64,000 nt of DNA from assembly GCF_001730365.1 (NCBI RefSeq), contig NZ_MIKB01000018.1, positions 55,383-119,382 on the forward strand, given 5' to 3'. Position 1 is the stretch's first letter. Each line of letters starts with the position of its first letter. The stretch comes from Enterococcus quebecensis. Lineage in GTDB: Bacteria; Bacillota; Bacilli; Lactobacillales; Enterococcaceae. The notes beneath the pieces are model-generated. The model did not search any database. It saw nothing but the letters and a program-made list of their open reading frames with translations, and had not been told where the DNA came from. Both the position numbers and the translations under genes were made by a program. This document shows positions 1-10,373 of the stretch, piece after piece.

Positions 1-1323
<1,323 letters not shown>

Positions 1324-1341
1324 AGGAAGAAGTGAAGGGTT

Positions 1342-3177
1342 ATGACATTCTCAATCAAAACACGGCAAGAATCAATTGAAAAACTGAAACATGGAGAGTT
1401 GGATTTATTGATTATTGGCGGAGGAATTACAGGTGCCGGAGTGGCCTTACAAGCAAGTGCTGCTGGTATGAAAACAGGTCTTATTGAAATGCAGGATTTT
1501 GCAGAAGGGACTTCTTCACGTTCGACTAAATTAGTTCATGGTGGTATTCGCTATTTGAAAAATTTTGATGTGGAAGTCGTTGCAGATACTGTTCAGGAAC
1601 GTGCGGTTGTTCAAGCAATCGCTCCTCATATCCCAAAACCAGATCCAATGCTGTTACCGATTTATGATGAACCAAAAGCGACATTTAATATGTTCTCTGT
1701 TAAGGTTGCCATGGATTTATATGATCGTTTAGCAAATGTGATCGGAACGAAGTATGAAAATTACACCTTAACAAAGGAAGAAGTATTGGAAAGAGAGCCT
1801 CAATTAAAAAGCGAGGGATTGCAAGGCGGTGGTGTTTATCTAGATTTTAGAAATAACGATGCTAGACTTGTAATCGAAAATATTAAACAAGCTTCACAAG
1901 ACGGCGGTTTGATGGTGAGTAAAGTAAAAGCAGTCGGTTTCATTTTCAATGGTGAAGGGAAAATTACAGGTGTTAAAGCGAAAGATCTGTTAACAGATGA
2001 AATTTTTGAAATCAATGCAAAAGTAATCATCAATACAACGGGACCGTGGTCGGATAAAGTTCGTGGTTTAGACACAGCTAAAAAACTAATTCCACAAATG
2101 CGTCCGACAAAAGGTGTGCATTTGGTTGTGGACAGTAGCAAATTATTCGTACCTCAACCAACGTACTTTGATACTGGAAAACACGATGGACGGATGGTCT
2201 TTGTTGTGCCAAGAGAAAAGAAAACCTACTTTGGTACAACGGATACAGATTATACAGGAGATTATGAACATCCAACTGTTACCCAAGAAGATGTTGATTA
2301 CTTGCTAGAAATTGTTAATAATCGTTATCCACAAGCAAATGTGACTATTGCTGATATTGAAGCGAGCTGGGCTGGATTGCGTCCGTTGATTTCTGAAAAT
2401 GGTGGTTCTGATTATAACGGTGGCAATAATGGTAAAGTTTCAGATAAAAGTTTTGATCAAGTGATTGATATCGTATCTAAGTATCAAAAACAAGAAGTTT
2501 CTCGTTATGATGTGGAGAATGTGTTAAATCATTTGGAAGACTCCTTAGCTGAAAGCAAAGAAAATCCGTCAGCTGTTTCTAGAGGTAGTTTATTAGAACG
2601 CTCAGAGGATGGTTTGCTAACATTATCTGGTGGGAAAATCACAGATTATCGGAAGATGGCTGAAGGAGCATTAAAAGAAATTCAACGGATTTTAAAAGAA
2701 GAATTCGATCGTACTTTCCAACTGATTGATTCCAAAACATATCCAGTTTCTGGAGGACGCATTAATCCAGCAAATGTGGAAACGGAATTAGAAACATTGG
2801 CAAAAAATGGAATCGAAAAAGGATTAACGAAAGAAGAAGCAGAATATCTTGCTCATTTATATGGTTCAAATGTCACGAAAGTTTTTGGAAAAATTGATGA
2901 GACTAAACCTGTTGCGGGCTTAAGTTTAGCTGAAACCATTGCGTTGCATTATGCTTTAGAAAATGAAATGGCATTAACTCCTGCAGACTACCTAGTCCGC
3001 AGAACGAACCATATATTATTTATGAGAGACACATTAGATGAAGTGAAACAAGGAGTAATTGCTGAAATGAGCAATTATTATACTTGGTCTGATGAGCAAA
3101 AAGAAATATACACGAATGAATTGAACGAATTGATTGCAGAGTCTGATTTAAGCCTATTAAAAGAAGGAGCGAAGTAA
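1342..3177 (+). CDS. glpO: Alpha-glycerophosphate oxidase
   Basis: FAD-dependent oxidase converting glycerol 3-phosphate and O2 to dihydroxyacetone phosphate and H2O2, the second step of glycerol use in lactic acid bacteria. 611 residues, typical for the oxidase. The Rossmann FAD motif GGGITGAG sits at residues 26-33, followed by the GTSSRSTKLVHGG segment characteristic of the GlpD/GlpO family. A good ribosome site (GGAAGAAG) precedes the ATG. It lies between glpK and glpF. Oxidase rather than dehydrogenase is inferred from length, the insertion after the substrate domain and the enterococcal context. It would be a source of endogenous peroxide. Confidence 0.95.
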   Translation: MTFSIKTRQESIEKLKHGELDLLIIGGGITGAGVALQASAAGMKTGLIEMQDFAEGTSSRSTKLVHGGIRYLKNFDVEVVADTVQERAVVQAIAPHIPKPDPMLLPIYDEPKATFNMFSVKVAMDLYDRLANVIGTKYENYTLTKEEVLEREPQLKSEGLQGGGVYLDFRNNDARLVIENIKQASQDGGLMVSKVKAVGFIFNGEGKITGVKAKDLLTDEIFEINAKVIINTTGPWSDKVRGLDTAKKLIPQMRPTKGVHLVVDSSKLFVPQPTYFDTGKHDGRMVFVVPREKKTYFGTTDTDYTGDYEHPTVTQEDVDYLLEIVNNRYPQANVTIADIEASWAGLRPLISENGGSDYNGGNNGKVSDKSFDQVIDIVSKYQKQEVSRYDVENVLNHLEDSLAESKENPSAVSRGSLLERSEDGLLTLSGGKITDYRKMAEGALKEIQRILKEEFDRTFQLIDSKTYPVSGGRINPANVETELETLAKNGIEKGLTKEEAEYLAHLYGSNVTKVFGKIDETKPVAGLSLAETIALHYALENEMALTPADYLVRRTNHILFMRDTLDEVKQGVIAEMSNYYTWSDEQKEIYTNELNELIAESDLSLLKEGAK

Positions 3178-3178
3178 A

Positions 3179-3898
3179 ATGGATACTTCCAACATGACAC
3201 AGATTTTCAGTGAGTTTTTAGGGACAATGATTTTGATTCTTTTAGGTGACGGTGTATGTGCAGCGGTTAATTTAAAAAAGAGTAAGGCGGAAGCTTCGGG
3301 TTGGATCGTGATTGCCTTTGGGTGGGCGATGGCCGTAACAATGGCTGTTTACATTGCTGGTTTTATGGGACCTGCGCACTTGAATCCTGCAGTGACAATC
3401 GCAATGGCAATGACTGGTAGTTTTAGTTGGGGCATGGTGGTGCCGTTTATTATTGCCCAAGTACTGGGTGCGGTAGTAGGAGCATTCTTAGTTTGGGCTG
3501 CTTACTTGCCTCATTGGGAAGCTACCGAAGATCAAGGTGCCATTTTAGGAACTTTTGCTACAGGACCGGCCATTCGTAATTATCCAGCGAACATGGTGAC
3601 TGAAATTATTGGTACATTCATTTTAGTTTTAGGGTTACTTTCATTTTCGCAACATACATTTACAGATGGATTAAATCCATTAGTCGTTGGCGCTTTGATT
3701 TTATCAATTGGTTTATCTTTAGGTGGACCAACAGGATATGCGATTAATCCGGCTCGTGATTTGGGTCCTAGATTAGCGCACCAATTATTACCGATTCCAA
3801 CAAAAGGAGATTCTGACTGGAGTTATTCTTGGGTTCCCATCGTAGGCCCTGTGATTGGCGCTTTAGTAGCTTCTGGAGTTTATATGTTGATGGTTTAA
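3179..3898 (+). CDS. glpF: Glycerol uptake facilitator (aquaporin family)
   Basis: Membrane channel admitting glycerol by facilitated diffusion. 239 residues with six predicted membrane segments and the two half-helix NPA motifs of aquaglyceroporins: HLNPAVT near residue 69 and INPARDLG near residue 190, the second followed by the Arg of the selectivity filter. The ATG lies one base after the glpO stop, so translation is probably coupled. The gene closes the glpKOF operon and is followed by a strong hairpin terminator. Confidence 0.95.
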   Translation: MDTSNMTQIFSEFLGTMILILLGDGVCAAVNLKKSKAEASGWIVIAFGWAMAVTMAVYIAGFMGPAHLNPAVTIAMAMTGSFSWGMVVPFIIAQVLGAVVGAFLVWAAYLPHWEATEDQGAILGTFATGPAIRNYPANMVTEIIGTFILVLGLLSFSQHTFTDGLNPLVVGALILSIGLSLGGPTGYAINPARDLGPRLAHQLLPIPTKGDSDWSYSWVPIVGPVIGALVASGVYMLMV

Positions 3899-3914
3899 GT
3901 GATTGTCTAGAGCT

Positions 3915-3952
3915 GAGAGTTGAAAGAGAATTTTCTTTCAACTCTTTTTTTT
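3915..3952 (+). terminator. Rho-independent terminator of glpKOF
   Basis: Perfect 11-bp stem (GAGTTGAAAGA with its complement, 3917-3944) with a short loop, followed by a run of eight T. Confidence 0.9.
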
Positions 3953-4170
3953 ATTGTATACACAAATTATAGATTAATTAGTTATAAATCATTTTTTCGT
4001 GAAAAAATATCAACATTTTATTTACAAGGAGCGCATTTTTCTGTACTCTTAAGTAGAATTGAGTTTTTAACATATTTGGGCTATTTAACTTTGCGGCTAC
4101 ACTCTCGTAAAAAAAATAAAAAACTGAATGAGGCAACGAACACCTCAGTCATATTTTCCTATTTTTCAGT

Positions 4171-4211
4171 CGAGACCAAATGAGCTCGCTATGTTTTTAA
4201 ATTAAGGAGGA
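4171..4211 (+). repeat. Leader repeat, copy A (upstream of the Na/Pi cotransporter)
   Basis: A 41-base block ending in the ribosome site of the next gene. About 32 of 41 bases match a block at 15070-15110 that ends in the ribosome site of galT. Shared cores are CGAG, AAATGAGC, CGCTA and TTTAAATT followed by GGAGGA. Similarity extends a little upstream (CCTATTTTTC in both). The rest of the 3953-4170 stretch is AT-rich with no gene I can support. Confidence 0.6.
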
Positions 4212-4219
4212 TTATAATC

Positions 4220-5947
4220 ATGTCCTATCAAGAAATATTGTTCCCTTTTTTGGGGGGATTAGGAATTTTTTTGTTTGGTATGAAATACATGGGAGATGGT
4301 CTGCAGAAGTCGGCAGGCGATTCTTTGCGGGAAATTTTAAATACGTTTACCTCTACACCTTTAAGATCTGTTTTAGCAGGATTGATTGTAACGGCGATTA
4401 TTCAAAGTAGTTCTGGAACAACAGTTTTAACAGTTGGTCTAGTAAGTGTAGGTTTTATGTCTTTACGACAAGCGATCGGTGTTATCATGGGTGCAAATGT
4501 CGGAACAACGGTAACCGCTTTTATTATTGGATTTAATCTAAGTTCATATGCACTACCGATTATTGGTGTAGGTTCAATCTTATTATTTTTCTCAAAGAGA
4601 GAAACAGTGAATAACATAGGTCAGATCGTCTTTGGTTTCGGTTGTTTATTTTATGGGTTAAAATTAATGGGTGAGGGCATGGCACCGTTGAGTAAGTTAC
4701 CGCAGTTTTCAGATTTGATGGTGGATGTTTCTCATCATCCTATTTTAGGGGTTGGCATTGGAACATTACTTACAATGGTTTTACAAAGCTCTAGTGCAAC
4801 GATTGGAATTTTACAGCAATTATATAGTCAAGGAAGTTTAGCGATAGGATCGGTATTGCCGATTTTATTTGGAGATAATATCGGTACTACAATCACAGCT
4901 GTAATTGCAGCGTTAGGTGTCAGTGTTGCCGCAAAACGCACAGCAGCTTCTCACGTGATTTTCAATTTAGTCGGAGCAATTATCTTTACGACATTGTTAA
5001 CGCCGTTTACAGCGGTAGTGGTGGCTATTTCTAATGGGTTACATTTAAAACCAGCGATGCAGATTGCCGTAGCTCATGGTTTATTCAATGTTTCTAATTT
5101 ACTGATCCAATTTTGGTTTATTGATAAAATTGAACTCATCGTTCGCAAAATCATTCCAGGAAAAGATCGAAGTATTGAGTTTAAGCCATCTAACCTAAAT
5201 GAGTCCATCATTCAAAACTCAGCTGCGTTAGCATTGAATCAAGCGAAAATCGAATTGCTTCAAATGGGTGACTATGTATTAGGCGCATTTGAAGCAACCA
5301 AAGCGTATTATGAAAAACAAGATACGATCGACAAAGAAAATGCTGATCAGTATGAAACAGCGATTAATGATATGGACAATCGTTTAACAGAATACTTAGT
5401 TCAGCTTTCAGCCACAGAATTATCAATTTCTGAAAGTCACGAGCAAACAATGATGTTAGAAATGACTAAAGATTTGGAGCGGATTGGTGATCATTGTCGT
5501 AATATTATCCAAAATCTTAATGAAGCCATTCGTGTCGAAAAGAAGCAAAAAGCCAAAGATAAAAAAGCTGGCAAAACTTCTGAACGAGATGCGTTGATTT
5601 TAAATGACGAAGACTTGATAGATTTGTTTAAAAAAGTATCGAAAAATATTCGTGATTCTTTGATTGCTTTTGAAAATGATGACAAAGAAATGGCTGCTCA
5701 TATGTTAGATCGTGAAGAACAAATTGATCAGATGGTCAAATTGTTGCGTAAAAAGTATATTTCTATCATGAATAGCGGTAAAGGACGAGCGGCTGATGGC
5801 GTGTTGTTTATTGATACGGCTTCTAATTTGGAGCGGATGAGTGATCGAACGATCCACATAGCAAAATATGTTTTAGGTGAGCGCTATGGAACGGAAGAAA
5901 TTGCAGTAGATCAATCAGTGAATCCAGTGATCACAGTACAATCATAA
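4220..5947 (+). CDS. Na+/phosphate cotransporter with C-terminal PhoU-like domain
   Basis: Sodium-coupled phosphate transporter of the NptA/PNaS (SLC34-like) family, in the plasma membrane. 575 residues: an N-terminal transport domain of two inverted halves, each with the hallmark QSSS motif (QSSSGTT near residue 61, QSSSATI near 189), then from about residue 340 a cytoplasmic all-helical PhoU-like domain (paired ERIGDHCRN and ERMSDRTIH segments) that in related proteins is linked to phosphate regulation. A strong AGGAGG site precedes the ATG. Single-gene unit between two terminators, preceded by the leader repeat also found before galT. Confidence 0.92.
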   Translation: MSYQEILFPFLGGLGIFLFGMKYMGDGLQKSAGDSLREILNTFTSTPLRSVLAGLIVTAIIQSSSGTTVLTVGLVSVGFMSLRQAIGVIMGANVGTTVTAFIIGFNLSSYALPIIGVGSILLFFSKRETVNNIGQIVFGFGCLFYGLKLMGEGMAPLSKLPQFSDLMVDVSHHPILGVGIGTLLTMVLQSSSATIGILQQLYSQGSLAIGSVLPILFGDNIGTTITAVIAALGVSVAAKRTAASHVIFNLVGAIIFTTLLTPFTAVVVAISNGLHLKPAMQIAVAHGLFNVSNLLIQFWFIDKIELIVRKIIPGKDRSIEFKPSNLNESIIQNSAALALNQAKIELLQMGDYVLGAFEATKAYYEKQDTIDKENADQYETAINDMDNRLTEYLVQLSATELSISESHEQTMMLEMTKDLERIGDHCRNIIQNLNEAIRVEKKQKAKDKKAGKTSERDALILNDEDLIDLFKKVSKNIRDSLIAFENDDKEMAAHMLDREEQIDQMVKLLRKKYISIMNSGKGRAADGVLFIDTASNLERMSDRTIHIAKYVLGERYGTEEIAVDQSVNPVITVQS

Positions 5948-5952
5948 TAATG

Positions 5953-5998
5953 AAAACCTTCTGAGATATAATCTTTAGTATATCTTAGGAGGTTTTTT
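5953..5998 (+). terminator. Terminator after the Na/Pi cotransporter gene
   Basis: Long stem (AAAACCTTCTGAGATATA paired with its near-complement across an 8-base loop) followed by a T run. Confidence 0.85.
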
Positions 5999-6121
5999 CA
6001 GTTTGTAGATGTTCGTCACACTTTTTCATAATAATTATTTTAGAAGAAAAACACTTATTTCACTATTTCATTGAAGGAGAATCGTTTATAATAAAACTAT
6101 TAACTGAGAAGAGGTAAATAC

Positions 6122-7054
6122 ATGGAACACAATAGTTTTTTGTCATCTAATCCAAAAATAACAAGTCATTTTATCTGTTGGGAACCAGAGCAAGAAGCCA
6201 TCGGAACCCTTCAGATCATTCATGGAATGGCTGAATATATTGAACGTTATCACGATTTTGCCAAATATTTAAATGGATTAGGTTATGTCGTTATTGGTCA
6301 TGATCATTTAGGTCATGGAGAATCGGTGTCAACTGATGATCCGGAATATGGTTATTTCGGTGAAGAAGAACCTGTATCCTTTGTACTGGAAGATATTCAT
6401 CAGGTTAAAACATGGATTGAAAACAAATATCCTAACCTACCTCACTTTATGTTAGGACATAGTATGGGTTCCTTTGCGCTACGTAATTATTTACAGAGAG
6501 ATGTTGCTGGTATAACGGGAGCTATTTTTATGGGAACAGGAAAAAAGCCAGTAATGTTGCCATTAGCTCTTTCTATAACGAAAGGCTTGAATCTAACAGC
6601 GCCGAAAAAACAAAATAAATGGTTAGATCAACTAGCTTTTGGCTCTTTCAATAAGCACTTTCCAGAGCTTGGTGGCTTCAATTGGTTAAGCAAAAATCAG
6701 GAGAATGTTAGAAATTATGAAAATGATCCATTAATGGGATTTACGTTTACAAATAATGGTTTTTATACGTTATTTCATTTAGTTGAAGGAGCGAATTGTA
6801 AGGGCTGGACGGATGAGATTAAACCAGATTTACCTATTTTGATCATCAGTGGTGAACAAGATCCTGTAGGTGATTTTGGTAAAGGACCTAGAAAAGTAGC
6901 AAAAGAGTTGGATGCAGCGGGAGTAAAAGATGTTTCTTTAGTTTTATTTGCAGAATTGCGTCATGAAATTTTGTTGGAAGATGAAAAAATCGAGGTATAT
7001 GAAACCATCAGCAACTGGTTACAAAAAAGAAGGGATTTTACGGTTGAAAACTAG
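6122..7054 (+). CDS. Alpha/beta hydrolase, monoacylglycerol lipase/lysophospholipase-like
   Basis: Serine hydrolase of the Hydrolase_4 (S33-like) family; related proteins cleave lysophospholipids or monoglycerides, but the substrate here is unknown. 310 residues with no signal peptide. Motifs in order: HGMAEYIERY near residue 34 (oxyanion-hole region), GHDHLGHG near 59, nucleophile elbow GHSMGS with Ser114, acid residue in SGEQDPVG, and the catalytic His in ELRHE near residue 280. A TATAAT box lies at 6087-6092, so it is probably transcribed alone. The ribosome site is GAAGAGG. Confidence 0.88.
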   Translation: MEHNSFLSSNPKITSHFICWEPEQEAIGTLQIIHGMAEYIERYHDFAKYLNGLGYVVIGHDHLGHGESVSTDDPEYGYFGEEEPVSFVLEDIHQVKTWIENKYPNLPHFMLGHSMGSFALRNYLQRDVAGITGAIFMGTGKKPVMLPLALSITKGLNLTAPKKQNKWLDQLAFGSFNKHFPELGGFNWLSKNQENVRNYENDPLMGFTFTNNGFYTLFHLVEGANCKGWTDEIKPDLPILIISGEQDPVGDFGKGPRKVAKELDAAGVKDVSLVLFAELRHEILLEDEKIEVYETISNWLQKRRDFTVEN

Positions 7055-7219
7055 AAATCTGTTTGCTATTTTAAGTATTTTTCTATAAACTACAAAGTAA
7101 GTGTAAAAAGACTTAGGAATTGTAATTTAAAACGAAATTTTTGAAGAAAAGATAAAATATGATTTTCAGATGATGCTGAACGATCTCGTTCAACTTTTAG
7201 AATATAGGAGGGCTTGACT

Positions 7220-7759
7220 GTGGAGAAAGACCGTTTAAGAAAATTAGGGTTGAAAAACTTAAAATGGCTGCATAAACATCCTATGCTGAAAGAACAAAAA
7301 GAACGAGAAATCAGTCAAGCACTATTCACTGATCCTTGCTGGGAAAAGGCGCAAACGATCGCAATCACAAAACCTTTAGAATTTGAGTTTGATACTCATA
7401 TTTTGTTAGCTAAAGGTTGGGAGTCAGGCAAAGAAATGTTGATGCCTGTAGCAGGAAAAGACCGAAAATTAACTTTTCATTTAATTGAACCAGATACAAC
7501 TTTTGAAAAAACAGCGTTTGGTGTTAAAGAACCTATTGAGGCACCAGAAGTATCTGCTGAAGTAATCAATTTATTAGTTGTACCGGGTATCGTGTTTAAT
7601 CATGAAGGGTTTCGAATTGGTTTTGGCGGTGGTTATTATGATCGATTTCTTCAAGATTATCAAGGTGAAACATGTAGTTTGGTATTCAGTGAACAGATTC
7701 AAGAAAGTTGGCAGGTAGAAGCATTTGACTTGCCTGTGAAACGATTATTTATTAGCTAG
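7220..7759 (+). CDS. 5-formyltetrahydrofolate cyclo-ligase
   Basis: Converts 5-formyl-THF to 5,10-methenyl-THF with ATP (one-carbon metabolism, cytoplasm). The N-terminal basic region and the family signature GFGGGYYDRFL near residue 137 are clear. I prefer the GTG at 7220: AGGAGG at 7206-7211 is 8 bases upstream of it, while an in-frame TTG at 7214 would almost touch the ribosome site. That gives 179 residues, normal for the family. It begins a cluster with rhomboid protease, YqgQ and glucokinase, the order seen around yqgN-yqgP-yqgQ-glcK in Bacillus. Confidence 0.93.
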   Translation: MEKDRLRKLGLKNLKWLHKHPMLKEQKEREISQALFTDPCWEKAQTIAITKPLEFEFDTHILLAKGWESGKEMLMPVAGKDRKLTFHLIEPDTTFEKTAFGVKEPIEAPEVSAEVINLLVVPGIVFNHEGFRIGFGGGYYDRFLQDYQGETCSLVFSEQIQESWQVEAFDLPVKRLFIS

Positions 7760-7768
7760 GAGGAACAT

Positions 7769-8479
7769 ATGAATTATCAAACACAAATGAAAATAAAAAG
7801 AATATTAAAGCAACCTCTAATTACTTATATTTTACTTGGGATCACAACGATTATTTTTCTAGGAACAGAACTTTCAGGTGGCTCAGAAAATAGTATGGTA
7901 TTGATTCGTTGGGGAGCGATGTCTCGAAGTGAGATTCTCAATTTACATGAATATTGGCGCTTTTTCACTCCAATGTTTCTACATATTGGTTGGTTGCATT
8001 TTGCGGTAAATATGGTGACTCTTTATTATGTTGGATCTCAGGTTGAGAACATTTACGGTCACTGGCGATATCTACTGATTTATCTATTAAGTGGTATTGC
8101 TGGAAATGTTGTTAGCTTTACCTTTGGTTCACCACTTAGTATCTCAGCTGGAGCAAGTACATCTTTATTTGGTTTATTTGGTGCTTTTGTTATTTTGGGA
8201 CGCCATTTTAGAAATAATCCGGCGATTACATTTATGGTTCAACGTTATACGACATTTATCGTAATCAATTTAATTTTTAATTTGTTTAGCAGTTCTGTTG
8301 ATATTATGGGTCATATTGGCGGGTTGATTGGCGGATTATTAGTTGCTTCGACATTGGCTGTGCCAGATCATTCGGAAGAATTTAACATTCATGAACGTAT
8401 CATTTCAGGGATTATTTTTGTATTTCTGTTAGTTGTTTGCCTAGCCTTGGGTTTTAAAAAATTCGGTTTACTTGTATAA
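7769..8479 (+). CDS. Rhomboid family intramembrane serine protease
   Basis: Multi-pass membrane protease cleaving transmembrane segments. 236 residues, about seven hydrophobic segments. The catalytic dyad is visible: GASTSLFG with Ser130, and GHIGG with His182; the HxxWLHxxxN type motif of loop 1/TM2 is at about residues 72-81 (HIGWLHFAVN). It sits 9 bases after the cyclo-ligase gene with its own AGGAGG site. The substrate cannot be read from the sequence. Confidence 0.94.
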   Translation: MNYQTQMKIKRILKQPLITYILLGITTIIFLGTELSGGSENSMVLIRWGAMSRSEILNLHEYWRFFTPMFLHIGWLHFAVNMVTLYYVGSQVENIYGHWRYLLIYLLSGIAGNVVSFTFGSPLSISAGASTSLFGLFGAFVILGRHFRNNPAITFMVQRYTTFIVINLIFNLFSSSVDIMGHIGGLIGGLLVASTLAVPDHSEEFNIHERIISGIIFVFLLVVCLALGFKKFGLLV

Positions 8480-8542
8480 TAGGTTGGTGAGCGAATAAAC
8501 GCTTTTTTCTCAGCCTCTTTAATAATAAGGAAGTGCATTCAA

Positions 8543-8761
8543 ATGGAAACGTTATATGATGTACAGCAGTTATTTAAACAATTCGGTATTTATATTTATG
8601 TAGGAGCCAGAATTTATGATATCGAGTTGATGATGATTGAATTAAAAAATATTTATGAAGGTCACTTGATTGATAGAGACACCTATCTTCACGCAAGAAG
8701 TGTTTTGCAACGGGAGCATCGTATTGAAGAAAGCAGAGGAACTGGGAAAGGAACCGAGTAA
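8543..8761 (+). CDS. yqgQ: YqgQ family protein (DUF910)
   Basis: Small cytoplasmic protein of 72 residues matching the YqgQ family (YDVQQLFKQFG start, IYVGARIYDIELM core). It is a helical bundle in known structures, with no firmly assigned biochemical role. Its stop codon abuts the glucokinase start, so the two are translationally linked; this pairing with glucokinase is conserved in Bacilli. Confidence 0.9.
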   Translation: METLYDVQQLFKQFGIYIYVGARIYDIELMMIELKNIYEGHLIDRDTYLHARSVLQREHRIEESRGTGKGTE

Positions 8762-9733
8762 ATGGATAAGAAATTGATTGGGATTGATTTAGGCGGAACA
8801 ACGATTAAATTTGCGATTTTAACAGCTGGTGGAGATGTTCAGCAAAAATGGAGCCTTGAAACGAATGTTTTGGACGATGGCAGCCATATTGTGCCGGATA
8901 TCATTGAATCAATCAATCACCGAATTTCTCTTTATGAAATGAAACATGATGATTTTATTGGGATTGGTATGGGTACACCAGGTAGTGTAGATATCAAAAA
9001 AGGGACAGTAATTGGTGCGTACAATCTTAACTGGACAAAAAAACAAAATGTAAAAGCACAAATTGAAGAAGCAACGGGTATTCCTTTTGTTTTGGATAAT
9101 GATGCCAACGTAGCCGCTTTAGGTGAACGATGGAAAGGTGCTGGAGAAAATAATCCAGATGTCGTTTTTATCACGCTTGGTACAGGTGTTGGCGGTGGTA
9201 TTATTGCAGAAGGTAATTTATTACATGGTGTGAATGGATGCGCCGGTGAAATTGGTCATGTGACTGTTGATCCAGGCGGTTTTGAATGTACTTGCGGGAA
9301 ACGTGGTTGTTTAGAAACGGTTTCTAGTGCAACTGGTGTGGTTCGTGTGGCTCGCCATATGTCCGAAGAATATGCGGGAGATTCTCAATTGAAGCAAGCA
9401 ATCGATGACGGACAAGATGTGTCTAGCAAAGATGTCTTTGATTATGCGCAAGCAAATGATTCATTCGCATTGATGGTTGTTGAGCGCGTGTGCTATTTCT
9501 TAGGACTTGCAGTTGGCAATATAGGAAATACCTTGAATCCGTCTAGTATCGTGATTGGCGGTGGGGTTTCTGCTGCAGGAGAATTTCTGCGCAGTCGTGT
9601 TCAAAAATATTTTGAAGAATTTACTTTCCCAGAAGTTCGTAACAGCACGCAGATTAAGCTTGCTCAGCTAGGAAATGAAGCTGGGGTTATCGGAGCGGCA
9701 TCATTAGCATTACAATTTATGGAGAAAGAGTAA
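8762..9733 (+). CDS. glcK: Glucokinase (ROK family)
   Basis: ATP-dependent phosphorylation of glucose that enters without the PTS or is released inside the cell. 323 residues. The N-terminal phosphate-binding motif GIDLGGTTIKF is at residues 7-17, the catalytic Asp region LDNDANVAALGE near 111-122, and the ROK zinc site combines His166 (GEIGHVTVD) with CTCGKRGC (Cys176, 178, 183). The ATG immediately follows the yqgQ stop. In a window that also holds gal genes, it would feed glucose from disaccharides into glycolysis. Confidence 0.95.
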   Translation: MDKKLIGIDLGGTTIKFAILTAGGDVQQKWSLETNVLDDGSHIVPDIIESINHRISLYEMKHDDFIGIGMGTPGSVDIKKGTVIGAYNLNWTKKQNVKAQIEEATGIPFVLDNDANVAALGERWKGAGENNPDVVFITLGTGVGGGIIAEGNLLHGVNGCAGEIGHVTVDPGGFECTCGKRGCLETVSSATGVVRVARHMSEEYAGDSQLKQAIDDGQDVSSKDVFDYAQANDSFALMVVERVCYFLGLAVGNIGNTLNPSSIVIGGGVSAAGEFLRSRVQKYFEEFTFPEVRNSTQIKLAQLGNEAGVIGAASLALQFMEKE

Positions 9734-9748
9734 GAAAGGGATTTTAGA

Positions 9749-10147
9749 ATGAACGTTTTGTGGACTATCAATATTATTTTATTAACAATTTTACTAGCAA
9801 TGGGAGCAAATGAACTGTATCTTCGAATTATGACGAAGCGTTCAGCTAAAATGATCACAGAAGAAGAATTTAAAGAAGGTATGAGAAAAGCTCAAATCAT
9901 TGACGTACGTGAAAAGGATTCTTTTGATGCTGGCCATATTCTTGGTGCTCGTAATATGCCTTATACAACAATCAAAACAACATTAAATTCAATTCGTAAA
10001 GATCAACCAGTCTATCTTTATGATCAAAAAAAATCATTGAGTATCCGTACAGCCAATCAATTACGTAAAAATGGCTTTAAAGATCTTTACATTTTAAAAG
10101 GCGGCTATGATGGCTGGACTGGAAAAACGAAGAAGAAAAATGCTTAA
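9749..10147 (+). CDS. Membrane-anchored rhodanese-like protein lacking the catalytic Cys
   Basis: 132 residues: an N-terminal membrane helix (about residues 5-27) and one rhodanese domain (IDVREKDSFDAGHILGARNMP at the front, GGYDGWTG at the end, shortened here to its key residues). The active loop, normally beginning with Cys, reads YDQKKSLSIRTA, with Asp92 where the sulfur-carrying Cys would be. There is no Cys anywhere in the protein. It is therefore probably not a sulfurtransferase but a binding or scaffold domain; the same replacement may be common to its orthologues. It sits 15 bases after glucokinase and ends the operon. Confidence 0.85.
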   Translation: MNVLWTINIILLTILLAMGANELYLRIMTKRSAKMITEEEFKEGMRKAQIIDVREKDSFDAGHILGARNMPYTTIKTTLNSIRKDQPVYLYDQKKSLSIRTANQLRKNGFKDLYILKGGYDGWTGKTKKKNA

Positions 10148-10153
10148 CTAATT

Positions 10154-10217
10154 AAACACAGAGAGAGAAACGAGGGTTCAAATAATGGACAACGTTTACT
10201 TCTCTGTGTTTTTGTTT
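10154..10217 (+). terminator. Terminator of the cyclo-ligase to rhodanese operon
   Basis: AAACACAGAGA at 10154-10164 pairs with TCTCTGTGTTT at 10201-10211, with further internal pairing, followed by T-rich sequence. Confidence 0.7.
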
Positions 10218-10373
10218 TTGAATAAGTAGCATAAGTCGTTTCTTTTTTGAATAATTACGATAAAATACAGATACGATGATTCAAATGAAGAACCTGAACA
10301 TACAGAGCTCTAATTAGAACTTCTATACAACAGGTGACGACAAGGAAATAACTAGTGCGAAAGGAGGGGGAAA

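Noticed and set aside
3920..4183. 87-codon open frame after glpF
   Set aside because: It starts inside the terminator, has no ribosome site and has low-complexity composition.
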